Positions 62,095 through 64,000 of a stretch of 64,000 nt of DNA are shown here, piece by piece (positions within the stretch are counted from its first letter, which is position 1; each line of letters opens with the position of its first letter). The position numbers were made by a program, and so were the translations under genes. The DNA comes from Clostridia bacterium (GTDB taxonomy: Bacteria; Bacillota; Clostridia; TANB77; CAG-508). The stretch covers positions 39,137 to 103,136 of the forward strand of contig JAAWDR010000012.1 of the NCBI GenBank assembly GCA_022793875.1, given 5' to 3'. Under the pieces are notes generated by a model. The model searched no databases. It was not told the DNA's origin and saw nothing but the letters and a program-made list of their open reading frames with translations.

Positions 62095-62940
62095 ATGTCA
62101 GTAATTTCATTTATTAATAGCATAGAAGATAAAACAGGTAAAACCATGTCTATGGTCGCAATAGCAACAAATATGGCAATAGAAAATAATAGGAAAATAC
62201 TGTTAATATCTACTGCTGATGAAGAACAAAAATTAAAATCTTGTTATTTTGAAGATAGTCCAGTAAAAAAAATGAAATTGGGAATATTTGGAGAAAATAG
62301 ACTAAGTGTTGATGCTGAAAGCGGAATAGAAGGTATTACTAAAATGGCAAGAAGTAACAAATTAACACCAGAGATGATAACAAATTATACAAAAGTAGTG
62401 TTTAAAGATAGACTTGAAATAATTTTAGGAGTAAAAAGAAAAGAAGATTTAGTAGATGAAATACAAGAAACATATCTTAATCTTATAAATATAGCTAGTA
62501 TGTATTATGATGAGATATTTGTAGATTTAGACAATAACTTGAAGGAAGATGTAAAAAATAGAATAATAGAAAAATCAGATTTAGTAATAGTTCATACTAG
62601 TCAAAATTATAGTAGTATAAAGAAATTGAAAGAATATAAAGAAAAAAGTGAATTATTAAAATCACCTAAAAGTCTTATATTAATTGGTAGATATGATAAA
62701 TTTTCAAAATATAATGTGAAAAATATTACAAGATATTTAGAAGAAAAAAATCAAGTTTTGACAGTACCTTATAATACACTTTTTTTTGAAGCAGTGGATG
62801 AAGCAGGGGTACCAGATTTATTATTGAATTTTAGAAAACTTTCTGATAATGAGGATAGAAATTATATTTTTATACAAGAGGTAAAAAGAGCGACAGAAAA
62901 CATTATATATAGACTTCAAGAATTAAAAATGAGAAGATAA
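62095..62940 (+). CDS. ParA-like ATPase, pilus cluster
   Basis: ISFINSIEDKTGKTMSMVAIATNMAIENNRKILLIST. Confidence 0.65.
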   Translation: MSVISFINSIEDKTGKTMSMVAIATNMAIENNRKILLISTADEEQKLKSCYFEDSPVKKMKLGIFGENRLSVDAESGIEGITKMARSNKLTPEMITNYTKVVFKDRLEIILGVKRKEDLVDEIQETYLNLINIASMYYDEIFVDLDNNLKEDVKNRIIEKSDLVIVHTSQNYSSIKKLKEYKEKSELLKSPKSLILIGRYDKFSKYNVKNITRYLEEKNQVLTVPYNTLFFEAVDEAGVPDLLLNFRKLSDNEDRNYIFIQEVKRATENIIYRLQELKMRR

Positions 62941-62978
62941 TATATTAATAAGCAAAATGAAAGGAGGAAAGGTATCAA

Positions 62979-64000
62979 ATGACTATAACTAATATTTTAT
63001 TAACTTTAATTGTTTTAGTGGTTGCAGGTGTAGTTGTATATTATTATGTAAAAAAGAAAAAGGAAGCACCAACTGAAGAAACTATAAGTATAGATGATAA
63101 AACATATACATTAGAAAAAATGCAAGAATTTATAAAGAGAAGATTGGATGAAATAACTAAAGTAAATTTATATGATATAGGCCTTTCTGAAGAGGAATTA
63201 AAAAGAAGAAAAAATAAAAAGTATGAATTGAAAAAGGCTTTAAAAGGATGCACTTATGGGGATGTAAATGATAAAAAATATGTTAAAGAATTGATATTTG
63301 ACTTACTTTCAAAAGAATATGGGGTAAATGAAGCCAATATTTCAAGTGCAATATCATTTGATGTACCTTCATTATTAACTCCACAAGACAAATTTGATAT
63401 TCTTATATATATGTATAAAAAAGAATTTGGATATGAAGCATTAACTGAAATAATAAAAAAATATAATTTAGCAGTATTAAAATATGTTGAAGGAGATACA
63501 AAACCATCATATGTTATAACTTCAAATGAAATTGAAGATATATTTGAAAAGGAAAACCTTCAATTAAATTTTACAGATAAATTATCAATAGTTGTACAAA
63601 GAATATATCAACATTATAAAGGATATAGTAGTATTGATGAAGTAAGAGATATGAATATAGATGGTATATCTGGTGGTGTATCTGGTCTTCCAGAAAGTTT
63701 TTTAAGCCAAGTAGCTCAGACATCTGATGTTGATTATTTATCACAAGTTTCAGAACATAAAGTACCAAGAGCATGTGATAGTATTTGGATATTTTTCCAA
63801 GGTAAATCAATTCGTTTAGCATTTTTAAGCTTTGGAACAGAATCAGAATTAAAAAGAGTATGTCAAAACATATATAAATACAACAATCCAGGACAATTAT
63901 CAGATACAAATGGTTATAAAATCAATGAAATGAAAGATGGTTCTCGTGTTGTTGTTGTAAGACCAAGTTTCTCTGAAACATGGGCATTCTTTGTTAGAAA
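62979..64000 (+). CDS. CpaF-like secretion ATPase, N-terminal part, truncated by window edge
   Basis: Open frame from ATG 62979 (RBS aaaggaggaaagg) to window end; N-terminal TM; ...GSRVVVVRPSFSETWAFFVRK. Confidence 0.65.
   Translation, partial: MTITNILLTLIVLVVAGVVVYYYVKKKKEAPTEETISIDDKTYTLEKMQEFIKRRLDEITKVNLYDIGLSEEELKRRKNKKYELKKALKGCTYGDVNDKKYVKELIFDLLSKEYGVNEANISSAISFDVPSLLTPQDKFDILIYMYKKEFGYEALTEIIKKYNLAVLKYVEGDTKPSYVITSNEIEDIFEKENLQLNFTDKLSIVVQRIYQHYKGYSSIDEVRDMNIDGISGGVSGLPESFLSQVAQTSDVDYLSQVSEHKVPRACDSIWIFFQGKSIRLAFLSFGTESELKRVCQNIYKYNNPGQLSDTNGYKINEMKDGSRVVVVRPSFSETWAFFVR

Overview
AT-rich chromosomal window from a spore-forming, Clostridia-like Firmicute, mostly core genes: metG, feoB, recA, recX, scpA, spoIIAA/AB/sigF, spoIID, spoIIQ-like, rny, ymdB, spoVS, dut, carD, nth, rsmE, yicC, remA, rpoZ, gmk, ssrA, femX-like, alr, ftsH, pepV, rplU, rpmA, era, yqzL, recO, hpf, a SASP gene and the start of a Tad/Flp-like pilus cluster. 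The standout signal concerns the codon CGG. By manual reading I found eight in-frame CGG codons. Five sit exactly where a +1 shift (skip C, read GGN as Gly) is needed to restore a conserved reading frame: sigF once, a pilin-like Ig-domain protein twice, and a GT4 glycosyltransferase twice. The other three are in accessory-looking genes; I found none read as Arg in a recognisable core gene. This suggests CGG is unassigned or starved in this organism and acts as a +1 recoding site, with systematic C-insertion sequencing error as the main alternative. Other notable items: a spoVM microgene missed by the ORF track, with an adjacent 49-aa membrane microprotein; a dispersed GTCCC/GGGAC multi-hairpin element at the translation starts of rsmE, alr, era and a HAD gene; a three-copy intergenic structured repeat with compensatory stem changes; apparent joint loss of prp and the L27 N-terminal extension; a missing scpB; an orphan transketolase half; and a BclA-like remnant in an island beside ssrA.
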